Origin: Plutella xylostella
Lineage: Eukaryota > Arthropoda > Insecta > Lepidoptera > Plutellidae
DNA length: 64,000 nt
Assembly: GCF_932276165.1 (NCBI RefSeq)
Contig: NC_063988.1
Location: 4,960,001-5,024,000 of the forward strand
Direction of reading: 5' to 3'
Made by a program: the position numbers and the translations under genes. The notes beneath the pieces were generated by a model, which saw only the letters and a list, made by a program, of their open reading frames with translations, did not search any database and was not told where the DNA came from. Below, piece by piece: positions 1 through 11,625 of the stretch. The stretch's first letter is position 1. Every line of letters starts with the position of its first letter.

Positions 1-1139
1 TATGTGTATTCCTCTTAGTTAGAGTTTAGTTCCGGAGCAAGGAACAGTAACTGAGACGCGAAGCACCGAAGTGAGCGATGTATCTGTATGTCATGAAATC
101 ATGAAAACTCATGAACGACACTTCGTTAGGAATGGGTCTGACTTGGTAATGTGATTGCCAAGCAGCGGTTAACTTGTAAATATTTGTAATTTCATCTTTA
201 GTTATCAATACTTTAGATTTTTTATAATTGTATACTATTTTATACTGTTTATTATGGAGTGTACCGATATAAATGATTGTTAGATAAGTTAGTATACACG
301 AATTTCGTGACTAGTTTTTTTTAATTACTAGGATAACGGTTTTATAGTTATGTAATTAAAGAAGCTAGTCCAAATAATATCACTGATGTGATGGAATCGA
401 ATGCCATGTAGATAAAGAGGAGTTAAGATTTTGAACTGTTACAAGATGCGTCACTGACTATACATTCTAAAGTATTTATTTTAGACGTCGTATCGACAAG
501 AAATTGCCAAAAATTTTGAATTGGGTTTTGTGGTATCTAGTCCATCAGGAATGTAAATTGTATGATAATGAAATTGGATGTTTAAGCATAGTACATAGAA
601 AAGAATTGGTGTATTTGGTCACTATTGGAGGAGCAAATTTATATTTGGTTTCGATATTTTTATTATTTAATCCTAACAATAGCAAAGTAGTCCCCCTGTG
701 GCTTGCGAATAACAAACACCATAAACGAATTTATGAATCGCTTGTGTCGCGTTGTTTTATCTGTATTCTTAGAATAATGATCCCAATCTATACCCGTTGC
801 AATAAACAACTACCGAGGGATGACTTATTGAGCCTATTATTTGGTGTCCTATACGAAATATAACATACCTACTGTATTTCATATGTCTGCATTATTGTTT
901 ATTAATTGTTCTAAATTCCATAATTTGGTTACTTTAGGTGCAACCAGTCAATAGTTTGTACTCCGTCTATCTTCCAGTTAAATAAGAAATAAATCACATA
1001 TGAACACAATGCATTTGTTATTTTTTACCTCTTCCTTATAGCAACTGTAGTAAAGGCTTGCTGTATTAATTCAAGTCTGTGTGAAATAAGCACTTCGTTC
1101 AATTGTAATGTTACGTCTCACCAGAAATAACGATAAATA
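1..1139. other. AT-rich intergenic DNA, no gene recognised
   Basis: No recognisable gene or repeat family was seen. A 119-codon open frame at 504-863 (+) resembles no family I know, has no splice context I can support and has no second line of evidence. I treat it as chance. The region ends where the left unit b begins. Confidence 0.4.
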
Positions 1140-1435
1140 GACGCATTTTTCCTGAAATAAAAATGACATATTATGTATCTAGCCTATCTGAAACCTAGTT
1201 AAACATTGTGAGATTTGGCGTTTCGACTTTCTCCGTGTTCGGCATCATAAGGGTCACAGTGACAGTTAAATAAAGTCCATTTTTCTCTCCACCTTTAGTT
1301 TGCAAGGTGCGGGTGCCTATATAAATAGAGTGAGTCGCCCGCGCGCCTCAGTTGTAATATCACCATGCAGAAATGACTAGGTTTCAGATAGGCTAGATAC
1401 ATAATATGTCATTTTTATTTCAGGAAAAATGCGTC
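1140..1435. mobile_element. Unit b, small MITE-like TIR element (left copy)
   Basis: A roughly 296-bp non-coding element with about 60-bp inverted ends. The outer end starts GACGCATTTTTCCTG and continues into TTATGTATCTAGCCTATCTG; the same block returns reversed at about 1374-1435. The middle (about 1203-1350) is a reverse copy of the right end of unit B (about 10275-10440), including its TATA-like stretch, so b looks like an internal-deletion relative of B. It lies directly against unit B, sharing the bases TATTA at the junction (1436-1440). The same b-B junction occurs in the right copy at 50818-50821. Flanking TA dinucleotides are consistent with a TA target duplication, but this is not decisive. 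Confidence 0.75.
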
Positions 1436-4400
1436 TATTATGTAGTCTGAGCCTATCTGAAACCTAGTTAAACATTGTGAGATGTGTTTATTATCGCATG
1501 GTGGAGAGAAAACCAACTGTGACCCATAAGCTACTGATGAGTGTATCAGTAGATAAATATTTGAATCTATAAATTTATAATGCATAGATTTCTAGGTAAT
1601 AGATATACTAAAAAGAAAGGTATAAGTATACATAAGACTTAAGTACTTCCTTAATATTCCTGACTTGTCAGAAAGTTATGGAAGGTATATACCTATACAT
1701 ATAGGTAGGTATTTATACATATGGATACACACAGTGCCTCTTCGAAAGCAATACTTATAAGTAATTATTGATCAAAATCTTGTTATTGTCAAGGCAATAT
1801 TTTTAACATACACTAGCCGAATGGATGGAACCAGTGAAATACTTTGCAACAATATTTAAAAGTTGTAAAATGTAGAATATCGATCCAGGCCGCTGGGGCT
1901 CAGGTCAGCACATGCTGACTAGGGTATGTAATTCTGGACTGACCTCAGAAATGCAGCAGCCGACCCTGGAGCCTCGAGGACCTGCTCAGTCAGCCCTGTA
2001 TGACGACACGGCCTGCAACACCTGGCGCGGCATCTAGTCCTTGGAACGAGGAGTGGTGCTTGAAGGGAAGATAATTTTACTAAATATCTCAGCCTCATCA
2101 GCTACTGGAAAAGATTAGATGAAGGCTGTGACACTGGCGGATAACTAAGTATTCAGTTTTTCAAAACATGATGCAGGTCACTATATTCATATTCTAGATT
2201 GACAAGTAACACACAGTCTAATTTTGTATTCTAACTAACTCGGCGGTTAACGAGTTCCTGTGCAGTCCTACTAGGAAGGAAAGTTATTTTATAAGCCTGT
2301 AGTGTGGCAACACCTTCCCTCCATACATAGGTACCTAATAATATAATAATAAATAATAATAATAGGATAGGATAATTACTTAGAAATTCAGGTTGGTGTA
2401 ATTAGCCTTTAAATTTAATTTAAATAAAAAATAAAAAAAATGAGTGATTTAAATTTGTTCAGTTAAATTCGTTAAATTTGTAAAGTTGTTGTTGTGAAAA
2501 TATAACTAAAGAATCTTTTAAATTTTTTGTAGAGTATGAAATGTTTCGGAATGGATAAAGAGTAACCTATGTAATTCGGTGCTAAAATGATTAATTTGTT
2601 TTATGTTTATTTTCTTTGGAAAGTGTAATTAGTTTAATGACGCTTGTTGACGACTAGGTAATATTTCATCAATTAAATCAGGTCAAATGTCTGTAACTTA
2701 ATTATTTTCACATTAATTTTCATTTCAGGATATTTTCTTTTTCAGGTTAAAGTACTCGTAATGTTTGGCTTAAATCACAAAAAAAAACTTGATTTTTAAA
2801 AGAAAAGATGAGACAATTCTAATACCGATAAATAATGAAACTCATAAAATTACCAAATAATAAAATATATAATAATAGAAAATCTTACCTTATTTTTATA
2901 ATTTGTTAGAAAATATATTTTTTTAATTTAAAATGTCTAAATTCCGTCAAAGTAAAGTACTACGAGTATTAAAATTTCAAAATTAAACTGCTAACCTAAT
3001 CAAATTACAATAAATTAAATTATATACTTAAATAGGTAATTATAGATACATTTTTGTTTAAAAAATAAAATAATCCAAATTACAAATTCAATGCATTGTA
3101 AAATTAACTATTGTGAGTATGTAAGTGATTAATATCACTTAAATTCAAAATATTCTTTGGTACTATAAAAACATTCCTTGACTAGCCATTTTTTTAACCC
3201 ATATTTAAATTAATTATTTGCATTTAAAAATTAAGCTGCTAAAAATTAAACTATAAAAATAAATTAACTAAATAATCCACCACAAGCCAGATATTGCTGA
3301 AAATTAATAAATAGTATGAAAGTAAATATATATATCAATAAATTCAGACCTATTTTTTTTTTAATTGTGATGATAGTAAACCAATAAAATAATCATTACC
3401 TACAGCTTAAAAAAAAAAACCAAAAATAAAATAAAATATTATATAATTATTATTAAAGATTTAAATTAATAAAAATAGAATATATGGTATTTTTCTTGTA
3501 TCAAAATCGCATTCATAAAGAGATTTATATTAAGTCACAGTTTCGTAACGCTAAAACCGATAATATTTTTCCCATTTATCCCATCATCTTATACTTATAT
3601 CCCATAGAAAAGACAGCACTAGATGTATCATAACTATTCTTATAAAAACGTATCAAAGTTCAATTACAGATTTGGAGCGATACATAGTTTATTCTTTGAA
3701 TCCATATAATAAAAACATACTTCTCACAAAAATGGTCACAGGCTCAACAGATATCGTATTTCGATCCGCCGCGCATGCAGTGAGGAATCTGATGATCATG
3801 CATATTGGGAAACCAAGTCATGTCTCGATGCAACATTTAAGCTAAAGTTATAACAGGTCTAAAATAAAGTTATCATTTTTGGATGTAACTACGTTTAGAA
3901 TATTATCATTCATTGGCAATATAAAATAGAATCACAAAACAGAAACATGCAGTAGTTTAAAATTCAACGCGTGAGATAATTGAATACAATATAGAAAAAT
4001 AATAACTGATGATAAAAATACATACTTAAGTACAGTTAGATTCAGAGAAACCTGACCACCTGTAATTTTTTTTTTTTCACTAAATTAAAATAATGTAATG
4101 CCCGAACCATATTGATAAATCGAATATTAAAATATATCTCAACAGTATAATGAAGTTCCAGTATCAACATAAATTTCATTACGTATTATTTAAATACGGA
4201 ACGACACGTACGTTACTTCAGTATATAGATTAACAAATAATAAGTAAATTGAGTAAACGAATAAAAATATTATAACTACGTACAGAATTAGATTAGGAAA
4301 TATGATTTTGAAAAATATATATATAACTGGTATAGTATAGGTACCTACCCATAAATAAAAATTATAAAGTTTGGAATGTAAAGAATAAAAATATATTAAT

Positions 4401-6656
4401 ATTATTAGATATTGTTACGTAAACATAATGGTTTAAAAAGAAAACAAAATCGAAGAAAGATAAGTAAAATATAAAGTTTATTTTGCGAGCAAAGACACGG
4501 CTAGATGTAGTATTAAAGATCTTTTTGTCGTTCCAAGAAATGATGATTAGGTACGAATCGTCTTGTCGTCTTCGTATGTAGATAAGCGAAGGGTATAGGT
4601 ATCGATGTACAAGTATAAAGATTGTTTAGTACTCTTTTGAGTCTAGGGATTGATTAGTTTTGTTAATTGAATGAAGATGTATGTATTATAGTGAAAATGA
4701 TTATGAGTAAGCAATGATAAAGAATATTAGGTAATGTATGAAGGTTCAGTAGCTCATAGTGCACGTGAGTAATGTATGGTTGAGGATACTTTGGTCTCTA
4801 AGACGTTGATAAACAATTGGACTGATCACCCAAGCGTTAACAATATTTTATTGGCCGAAGGATTCTAAAGGACATGAGTAATATAAAGAAGGTAATACGA
4901 GTAAGGGACATACAGAGCGCAATTACCAAGATAATTAGCGATTACGTATGGTCAGAGGACTTATATAAATAAAAAGTTAATAGCAAAGTCATCGAAGGTA
5001 CATATGGTAGGGTACAACAAGGTGTCACGTCCTTATTTCTGATCATAGTGCGGTCGAGAACCCTCCGTGAAGAATTTTGGAATTGCCTAAGAGTAGAGCT
5101 AGTTTAAATGTGCCCTTGTAATATATATGGAATATGTGTTTTATATTATAATTATTATAGAGTCGACTCTCGTTTTTTGCGTACCCTACAGATAAATATA
5201 TAAATAAATAATGAAGACCAGGCCTGGCCCACCAAAGAGTGGAAATAATTATATGTACCTTTCGTTAATGTGTAATGAAGTATGAAATGAATTATAGTAT
5301 AAATAATAAAATAAAAAGATGACTTTGAAAATAAAAGAATATGAATGAAATATGTAAGCAAAATGAATGAAATAAAGTATAAATAAATGAATAAAGGTAA
5401 ATTGGAAAATAAATGAATATAAATGATGAGAAATATACGCAAAAATAAATAAAATATAGTAAATGTCTAAATAAATATTTAAAAAAAAAGGAAATATCTA
5501 TAGAAAGAAAAAATATAATGGTTTAAATTAATAACTTACGTCAGTTTGGTTAAAAAAAAAAAAAGAAGACAAGAGAAAGTTTTAATAATAATGTAGTAAA
5601 TAAATCATATACACGAATAATTTACATTTATCATATTTACAAGTACAATCAAGGACAAATCCTTCTATAATCATTAGATAATTTTGAATTTTAGTTGGAC
5701 ACAACTTGTGTTAAATGAGTTTCTTGTAGAACAAGTATATACGGAGTTTTAATAATATTGAAACTAAATAACTTGAAATAATTAATATAAATACTTATTG
5801 AAATTTTAATATTAAATCTAAAAATATGTTTGGAGTATACACCTATACAGCTATACAGATGTAATAAAAATAAAATATTTTTAAATAATAGGTAAATACA
5901 TTTATGTTTGGGTAAGCAATTATCAACAAGCGAGTCGTCAACAATGCGTCAACATTACTTTATGTTAAGATAAAATATGTTTAGTTTTGAGGAAACTTAT
6001 AATTGTACTCTTTGTTTCATTTTATATTGTATTAATGTGTGCACTATCATAATAAATCTTTTCAGTATCAGAATTTGCAATTGGAAATTGATAATATATT
6101 ATGTTAATACTTGGTATATATTTAGATATCCATAACTAAAATAGTATTAAAAAAATATTCATAGGCAGGAAATTATATTATTCTTTGTTAGATATAAAGT
6201 GCACACTTAAATTCTTAATGTTAACTTTACGTGTTTAACCATGTACCTAATCAATGAAAAAAAAAAGCTTTGATGTCAACGATGTGGTTTAATTTTTGTG
6301 TTCAGTACAAAAACACTTGCAATAACTTATTTCTATAAAATCAATTTAAATTTTAATGTTTATACATTTATATAGAGTTTGTACGTAACTAATAACATAC
6401 CCGAGTTTTCATATTTTTTTAAATTAGGATTTTCCTGTATATAAAAAGATTCAAAATGTATTTTTTTTTGTTTAAAAGCAACCAATTTTAAGTAATTTTG
6501 TGAACTTAAGTAGTAACATATTAGTAACCTTGGAGAAGAACGAAATTTAAATGTCTGATTATTCTGTATCTGTAATTACTTGTAAAAATCTATTTTAACA
6601 ATTACCGACTCATATTAAAAATTGAAAAAATGTAATTATGTAACATTTTTTATTCG

Positions 6657-6669
6657 AAAAGGGGGAAGG
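6657..6669 (+). other. Putative polypurine tract of the LTR-like insertion
   Basis: Purine run AAAAGGGGGAAGG directly before the TGTAGTGTGG start of the right-hand terminal repeat. This is the position expected for plus-strand priming. Confidence 0.6.
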
Positions 6670-6781
6670 TGTAGTGTGGCAACACCTTCCCTCCATACAT
6701 AGGTACCTAATACGTACTTCATATTAATAATAAAGACCATTTCGCACATCAACCGTGTTCTTGATTGCTCGCCTCCTCACA
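6670..6781 (+). repeat. 3' LTR (about 112 bp) of the LTR-like insertion
   Basis: Starts TG and ends CA. It contains an AATAAAGACC stretch that could be the polyadenylation signal of an R region. Only its first 43 bases are shared with the left terminal repeat at 2298-2340. Confidence 0.6.
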
Positions 6782-8562
6782 AGCCTTTGCACCGATTTTG
6801 TGGGCTACTATCATTCTGTATCATCATGTGTGAATATTATGAGCTCTGGCAGCATTCCTTGGTAGATGACATCAATTAATAAAGATTGATTAACACAACA
6901 ATAACAATTATAATAGTTGATAAATGAAACCCGGCTAACATGTCTTAACTGGGTAAGTAAATGATCAGTCATGCCACCAGGATAAGTAAAATGTTCAGTA
7001 CTTCATATGAAAAACATTAACAAGGTCACCTTTAGGTATGTTCGTCAACACTAAGGGCAGGTCTCGGCCAAAACCTTAAGGCTTCGCCTTGTTGCAACTT
7101 CAAAGATACGTATGTAGGTACCTACTTACATTGTTGTAGGTTCGATTTTAAAACCATTAAGTCAACCTAGATAAAACAAAATAAAATAGCTCGATTAAAT
7201 AAAGATGGTACGTAAAGATGTTAGTTGTACCTGATCAGACCTGATGCAACGACAGCCAACATAGACTCTCTAATCTGTGGAAGCAACAATCATGGTGGCG
7301 GGAACATGGACAGTTGGACGAGCCACCTCGAGCCTGACTTATCAATCAGAACTGACAGTTCGCCAACAGCAGATAGCTTGCGGCTATCTATAGGTAAACT
7401 TAGGTAGTTAGCTATACCCAAGAAAAATTCCTTGGACATCGATATTACAGTGGAACTGCGAATAACTGTGACATTCTTTAAAACAAAAAGGCTTGTTGTG
7501 GTTGTCCAGCTAAGGAAGGTTACCTACTTCAGCGACCTGGTATTGCATTCTGAAAGAACTGCGAAGAGCTACTATTATGACTAATAATTATTACTTATTT
7601 AGAAAGTTTTCAGCAAACTCTAATAAATCAAGCAGCTACCACGTCACCGCTGCCCGGTTATAACTCTGTACTAGCTTAGTAGATATATATACCAGTTCTA
7701 GCGTTCAGCTAGAGGCCAGGAGCTCCTAAATGAGATGCGAGTACGAGCATGACACAAGTAATTTTTTACTTGGTAACTAGTTACGTAACTAACTGAAAGA
7801 TCCATAAAACAGTTGAGGATTACTAAAATGGAATTGTGAAAACGGCACGTCTGCATCTTAACCAGTCAGTCTAATTAGTTTCAGCAGATACAGTGTTGAA
7901 AAATAGTTATGAAACGTTTGCGCCAGAATCAAATTAAAATACATTTTCATTAGAGAAGCCGTTTAGGCATGAATAGGTACTTTCACCCTTTGGATTGTGC
8001 TCCAAATGATGACCTTCGAAATTCATAGAAATTTAATGACGACTGCCATTGTTTATTATCTAGCCCCGTACATTGAGTAGGGCTGCGGCTACACGTGATG
8101 TGATACACAGTACACAGTAGGTATATGCATGTTCCCAGAATAGTGGAAGTTATAATTTTACCAAAAGGTAGTCGTCTCGTGCAAGAGCACCGTTACTCGA
8201 TTTATTCGATACACAACTAGTAGACAGCTGCTGCGTAGGAGGTTCACGCATTTTTCAACAAAGAGCTCGGATACACACTCACAATCCACTGGGACATAAG
8301 GAAGACAGCTAATATGGTGCCACTCAGAAACCGCGATGACACTCCGATCATGATCACTCGACAGTAGGATCATAATAAATTCGGGAACTTGTGAAGCGGT
8401 ATGGTATAGCAACAGTGACTTTCACGAAATCAGGAATTAGCTCAGTGCTTTTAGGTTGAACACTCGCCGGTGGGATTCATTTTGCTCACAGACGAGAAAA
8501 GAAAATACTCAAAGCTGGAATCTGCCGATGTGTCATGACGCTTAAGATAGTGTCTGAGGGGT

Positions 8563-8695
8563 CACTTTATATCACGAAAAACGAACTTTCAGTGCACTGC
8601 GGCGCGAGCTATCTGTTTGTATGTATTAAACGTGCCGATTACACGACAGCTCTCGTTCGTTCGTTTCTCATCAGTATAAAGTAACGCTCCTGTAC
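8563..8695. repeat. MITE-like module inside left unit B
   Basis: A short segment bounded by imperfect inverted ends (GTCACTTTATATCACGAAAA on the left, reverse of GTTACTTTATACTGATGAGA on the right). The same module is in the right unit B (about 45480-45625) and, diverged, at 21290-21680 outside B, where a SINE has split it. It is therefore an independent repeat family that B carries. Confidence 0.5.
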
Positions 8696-9238
8696 TTACC
8701 GTGCGTCACCATTCCCATGAGCAGTCCAATGATCTTTAGGCAGTTTAGAACAAAAGCTGCATTAGACAGTTTCTTCAGCAGAGACATCGAAATAAAAAAT
8801 TGATTGCACAACTATCCCCAGGAGCAGTCTACAGGTCACTTTGGGCAGTTCAGAAGAAAGCTGCTTTAATAGAATACCCTACCTCAGCGGAGGCATCAAA
8901 TTGAAGTGCTATAACACTTTTAGAAGCGGTGCACGTACGTTACCCGATTTGTCGTCATCCATGCCGATGCGGCTACGGCGACTGCAGGTGGTTACTCAGG
9001 CTTCGTTGGTGTGCCCTTGTATGGCTATGCTTGGCAGTAAACGTTCGTCTGCATATGCCAAAATCACTGATGAATAGCGCACGTTACTCGATACCTTCTA
9101 AATAAGTCACTCCTAATGATGGCTGATGATGATGATGACCGTGCTAGCAATAGTGCAGGCGGTTCCGCTGAGCATAAAATCTCTTCCCAGACAGGGGGCG
9201 TTTGGATCCGGCAACCAGAACAGGAGTGCCAGGTGTGC

Positions 9239-9527
9239 GCAGCGATGCAGGTGGGACAACACAGCGGCCAGGGCAGGAGTACATGGTTGGGTCTATGCAG
9301 CGATGCAGGTAGCACAAACCGGTGGCCAGGGCCAGGACCGGGTGTACGCTGCGATGCAGGTGGCACGAGACGGCGGCCAGCGCAGGAGCACAGGGCCGGG
9401 TGTATGCTGCGATGCAGGTGGCACGAACCGGTGGCCAGGGCAGGAGCGCAGGGCCGGGTGTACGCTGCGATGCAGGTGGCACGAGACGGCGGCCAGCGCG
9501 GGAGCACAGGGCCGGGTGCAGGTTACA
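9239..9527. repeat. GC-rich minisatellite, about 58-bp unit x 5 (left unit B)
   Basis: Five tandem units, each opening with GCGATGCAGGTGG or a close variant, mostly 58 bp with one 51-bp unit. The array strongly exceeds local GC content and creates long overlapping open frames in several frames on both strands (rich in G, R, A, Q). These are compositional artefacts. The matching array in the right unit B has seven units. Confidence 0.85.
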
Positions 9528-10294
9528 CGAAACTTCAATTTCACCGAATCGGCCTGCCTACCCTTCAGCGGGTAGGTACCGGCGGATCACATTACTTGTC
9601 GCACATGCCACAATGTCCCAACATACTGAAACTCGGAGCCACGTGCTTCCTGTAAAAAATCCTATGACGGTCCTGGAAAGCTCCTGTTTGTAAAGCCTTA
9701 CATAAGCTATAATCAAGTGCATTATTGTAATAGCAAAGTTTCTATCAACTGTTTTCTAAAAATATTAGAAATTGAGGGTAGAAAAATATATTTTTATTAT
9801 TTTTTCCTGTAGAAAATTAACATATGCTTTACTTAAAGCGGTCATTAATGTAAGTATCTAGCTCAAGCGCCACTAGTAGGACCGGAATATGTGATCAATC
9901 ATCACCACGACTATTGAATGGGACCCTACTGCGTGGGATAAAAACCCCAAGCGCCGGAGCATTATGACCAGTGGCTGAGCTTTTAAAAGCAGTAAATAAT
10001 AGCATTTTACTCACGGCTTATCAACTCAAACCTTCGTTGCGAAATCCTCAGTAATGGCTGCGTCAGCAGCCGGCAGGTCCCGCTCCCCGACGCCACGTGT
10101 CGCGGCGGCCGCGCCCCGCGCCGCCTGGTCCGCATCACGCTACAGCTCCCGGCAGCGAGGACTCCGCAAATTCAATATTATATTTTTCCCCGTTCGGAGC
10201 GAAGCCGACGAGAACCGTGGCTACATTGAGCCATTTTGCCGAAGTGTTCACTTCAAAAATCAAAAACCAACTGAGGCGCGCGGGCGACTCACTC

Positions 10295-10306
10295 TATTTA
10301 TATAGG
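10295..10306 (+). promoter_or_regulatory. TATA-like motif in the GC-rich end of unit B
   Basis: TATTTATATAGG lies just after a GC-rich block and is preserved in both B copies and both b copies. It could be a promoter for transcription of the element, but there is no downstream frame to support it. Confidence 0.25.
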
Positions 10307-10571
10307 CACCCGCACCTTGCAAACTAAAGGTGGAGAGAAAAATGGACTTTATTTAACTGTCACTGTGACCCTTATGATGCCGAACACGGAGAAAGTCGAA
10401 ACGCCAAATCTCACAATGTTTAACTAGGTTTCAGATAGGCTCAGACTACATAATACCCCAAAACTGAGTCGTGAGCATAAGTTTCGATCCTCCGTTAACG
10501 TTGCGTATCGTCAACTGTCACTGTCAAAATGTAAGGCAAAGTTAGTTCCAAAAGTGACCATCCATATGCTA

Positions 10572-10686
10572 GGTGGAATTTCACCAAACGCTAAACGTAT
10601 TTAGTAGCCTGTAATACGTCTGTCAGTACGTACAAAATGTATTTAAAATTTGATTTAAATACGTTTAGCGTTTGGTAAAAGTGACC
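10572..10686. mobile_element. Harbinger-type MITE, copy 1 (115 bp)
   Basis: Inverted ends GGTGGAATTTCACCAAACGC and, reversed, GGTCACTTTTACCAAACGC. Same family as 51191-51318, where a 3-bp TTA duplication can be proven. No clear target duplication is visible at this copy. Confidence 0.65.
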
Positions 10687-10791
10687 ATTCGTGTAGATTC
10701 GAAAATAGTATCGAATCCTATGCTCGCGATACTGTAAGTTTAGCTTTCATTTTTTGTCAAAACAGATTGACAGTTACAACCTAATTCTATC

Positions 10792-11181
10792 TAACTGCCT
10801 CTGTGGTCTAGTGGTAGAAGCTTCGCTTCATGACCCAGGGGTCCCGGGTTCGATTCCCGGGTGGAACCATCAATTTGTGTTTCTAAATTGTGGTTCTAAG
10901 TTTGGTTAGGACATAGAAGGCTGATCACCTGATGTCTGAAACAGTGAAACGATCCATGCTGTCGGATGGGCATGTAAAGCAGTCGGTCCTGCGCCTAGCT
11001 TTCTCCAGTCGTGTCGCGTCGGTCAATCCGCCCCATTGGGTTATGAGAGTGATGGAACAGAGAGTGCTCCTGTGTACTGCGCACACACTTGGGCACTATA
11101 ATCTACTCCTGCGTAGATGGCTGATCTCAATTGAGATTGCCCGCCGTAGTCGAAATTCGGCTAGGAGGACATTATTATTAT
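10792..11181 (+). mobile_element. tRNA-derived SINE with ATT tail and target duplication
   Basis: The head carries an A-box-like TGGTCTAGTGGTAGAAG and a B-box GGTTCGATTCC. A tRNA-unrelated body of about 300 bp follows, with an (ATT)n tail at 11171-11181. The 10-bp direct repeat TAATTCTATC flanks it at 10782-10791 and 11182-11191. This family is widespread in Lepidoptera. The head is not a functional tRNA gene because it is fused to the SINE body. It lies just downstream of the Agxt-like gene. Confidence 0.85.
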
Positions 11182-11417
11182 TAATTCTATCCGATTGGGT
11201 CGATTTACGTTAAACGAGCATCAAGATAAAGCTAGGAAAAATAAGGTGCACTCATGACCTCATAGCCCTTACATCATATTTATTAATAATAATTATGCCG
11301 TTCCATTCCAAAAGGTACTCTCATTAAAGAATTTTAACCAAGGAATATAAGTACCTACTTCTCTAACGAAATTATTTGAATCAATCACTAAAGATTAAAC
11401 CATCATTTTTTAAGCCC

Positions 11418-11423
11418 TTTATT
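11418..11423 (-). promoter_or_regulatory. Polyadenylation signal AATAAA of the Agxt-like gene
   Basis: AATAAA on the minus strand, 49 bases past the stop codon. This is the only close canonical signal. Confidence 0.5.
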
Positions 11424-11471
11424 ACTTAAACAACAAAACATACCATCAATACACTTAAACATTTCTAAGAT

Positions 11472-11625
11472 CTATAATTTCCCCTTCTTGAGTGTGAGCA
11501 GTGCGTCTTCCAGCGCGTCTGCGACCTGGTCGGCCACCTGCAGCGTGGCGTTCACCCCCATGAGGCCGATGCGGAGCGCCACGCCCACGGTGGGGCCCAG
11601 CCCGCGGAATATCACGATGTTGTAT
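11472..11625 (-). CDS. Agxt: Agxt-like final coding exon (LRIGLMG and stop)
   Basis: Acceptor GTTTCCAG. Encodes YNIVIFRGLGPTVG, then LRIGLMGVNAT and a basic C-terminus KKGKL before TAG. A peroxisomal SKL-type tripeptide is not present: the last three residues are GKL, so PTS1 import is doubtful. Confidence 0.88.

Larger units (their letters stand above)
2298..6781 (+). mobile_element. LTR-retrotransposon-like insertion, non-coding, in left unit B
   Basis: The right copy of B is uninterrupted at the corresponding point (about 49960-49990), so this is a secondary insertion. Its left edge begins TGTAGTGTGGCAACACC and its right edge ends CTCACA, with the 4-bp target AGCC on both sides (2294-2297 and 6782-6785). 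The opening 43 bases recur at 6670-6712, preceded by a purine-rich tract at 6657-6669, as expected for a polypurine tract and 3' LTR. The 3' LTR is about 112 bp. The 5' LTR matches only for its first 43 bp and then diverges into AAT-rich DNA. The 4.4-kb interior is very AT-rich with no gag or pol frame. It could be a LARD-like or decayed element. Confidence 0.65.
1438..10453 (+). mobile_element. Unit B, large non-coding TIR element (left copy)
   Basis: Both ends carry an inverted terminal repeat of about 45 bp, beginning TTATGTAGTCTGAGCCTATC at 1438 and ending with its reverse complement at 10453. Each end is bordered by TA. Without the LTR-like insertion at 2298-6781 the unit is about 4.5 kb. 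It matches the minus-strand unit at 38655-50818 over essentially its whole length, with only small differences outside the secondary insertions. No transposase or other coding domain was seen. Open frames inside it come from a GC-rich minisatellite (9239-9527) or differ in frame between the two copies. Notable internal parts are a conserved GC-rich block at about 1880-2060, a nested MITE-like module at about 8563-8695 and a TATA-like motif near the right end. It is most likely a non-autonomous DNA transposon with TA target preference. Superfamily is not assigned. Confidence 0.8.

Noticed and set aside
504..863. 119-aa open frame
   Set aside because: No recognisable family, no splice or promoter support; plausible by chance in DNA of this composition.
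5155..5442. 95-aa hydrophobic frame within the LTR-like insertion
   Set aside because: Low-complexity AT-rich sequence translating to I/L/F/Y; no membrane-protein family recognised.
9116..9693. Several overlapping 80-180-aa frames rich in G, R, A and Q, with counterparts at 44346-45105
   Set aside because: They come from the GC-rich minisatellite. They exist in many frames on both strands, and unit number and length differ between the copies, shifting the frame.
10054..10327. Ala/Arg-rich frames at the end of unit B (also 38644-39104)
   Set aside because: Not conserved in frame between the two B copies; a GC-rich non-coding block.
10798..10870. tRNA-like sequence with A and B boxes
   Set aside because: It is the head of a SINE with a body, ATT tail and target duplication, not a free tRNA gene. 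The same applies to 18180-18260 and the minus-strand copy ending at 21574.
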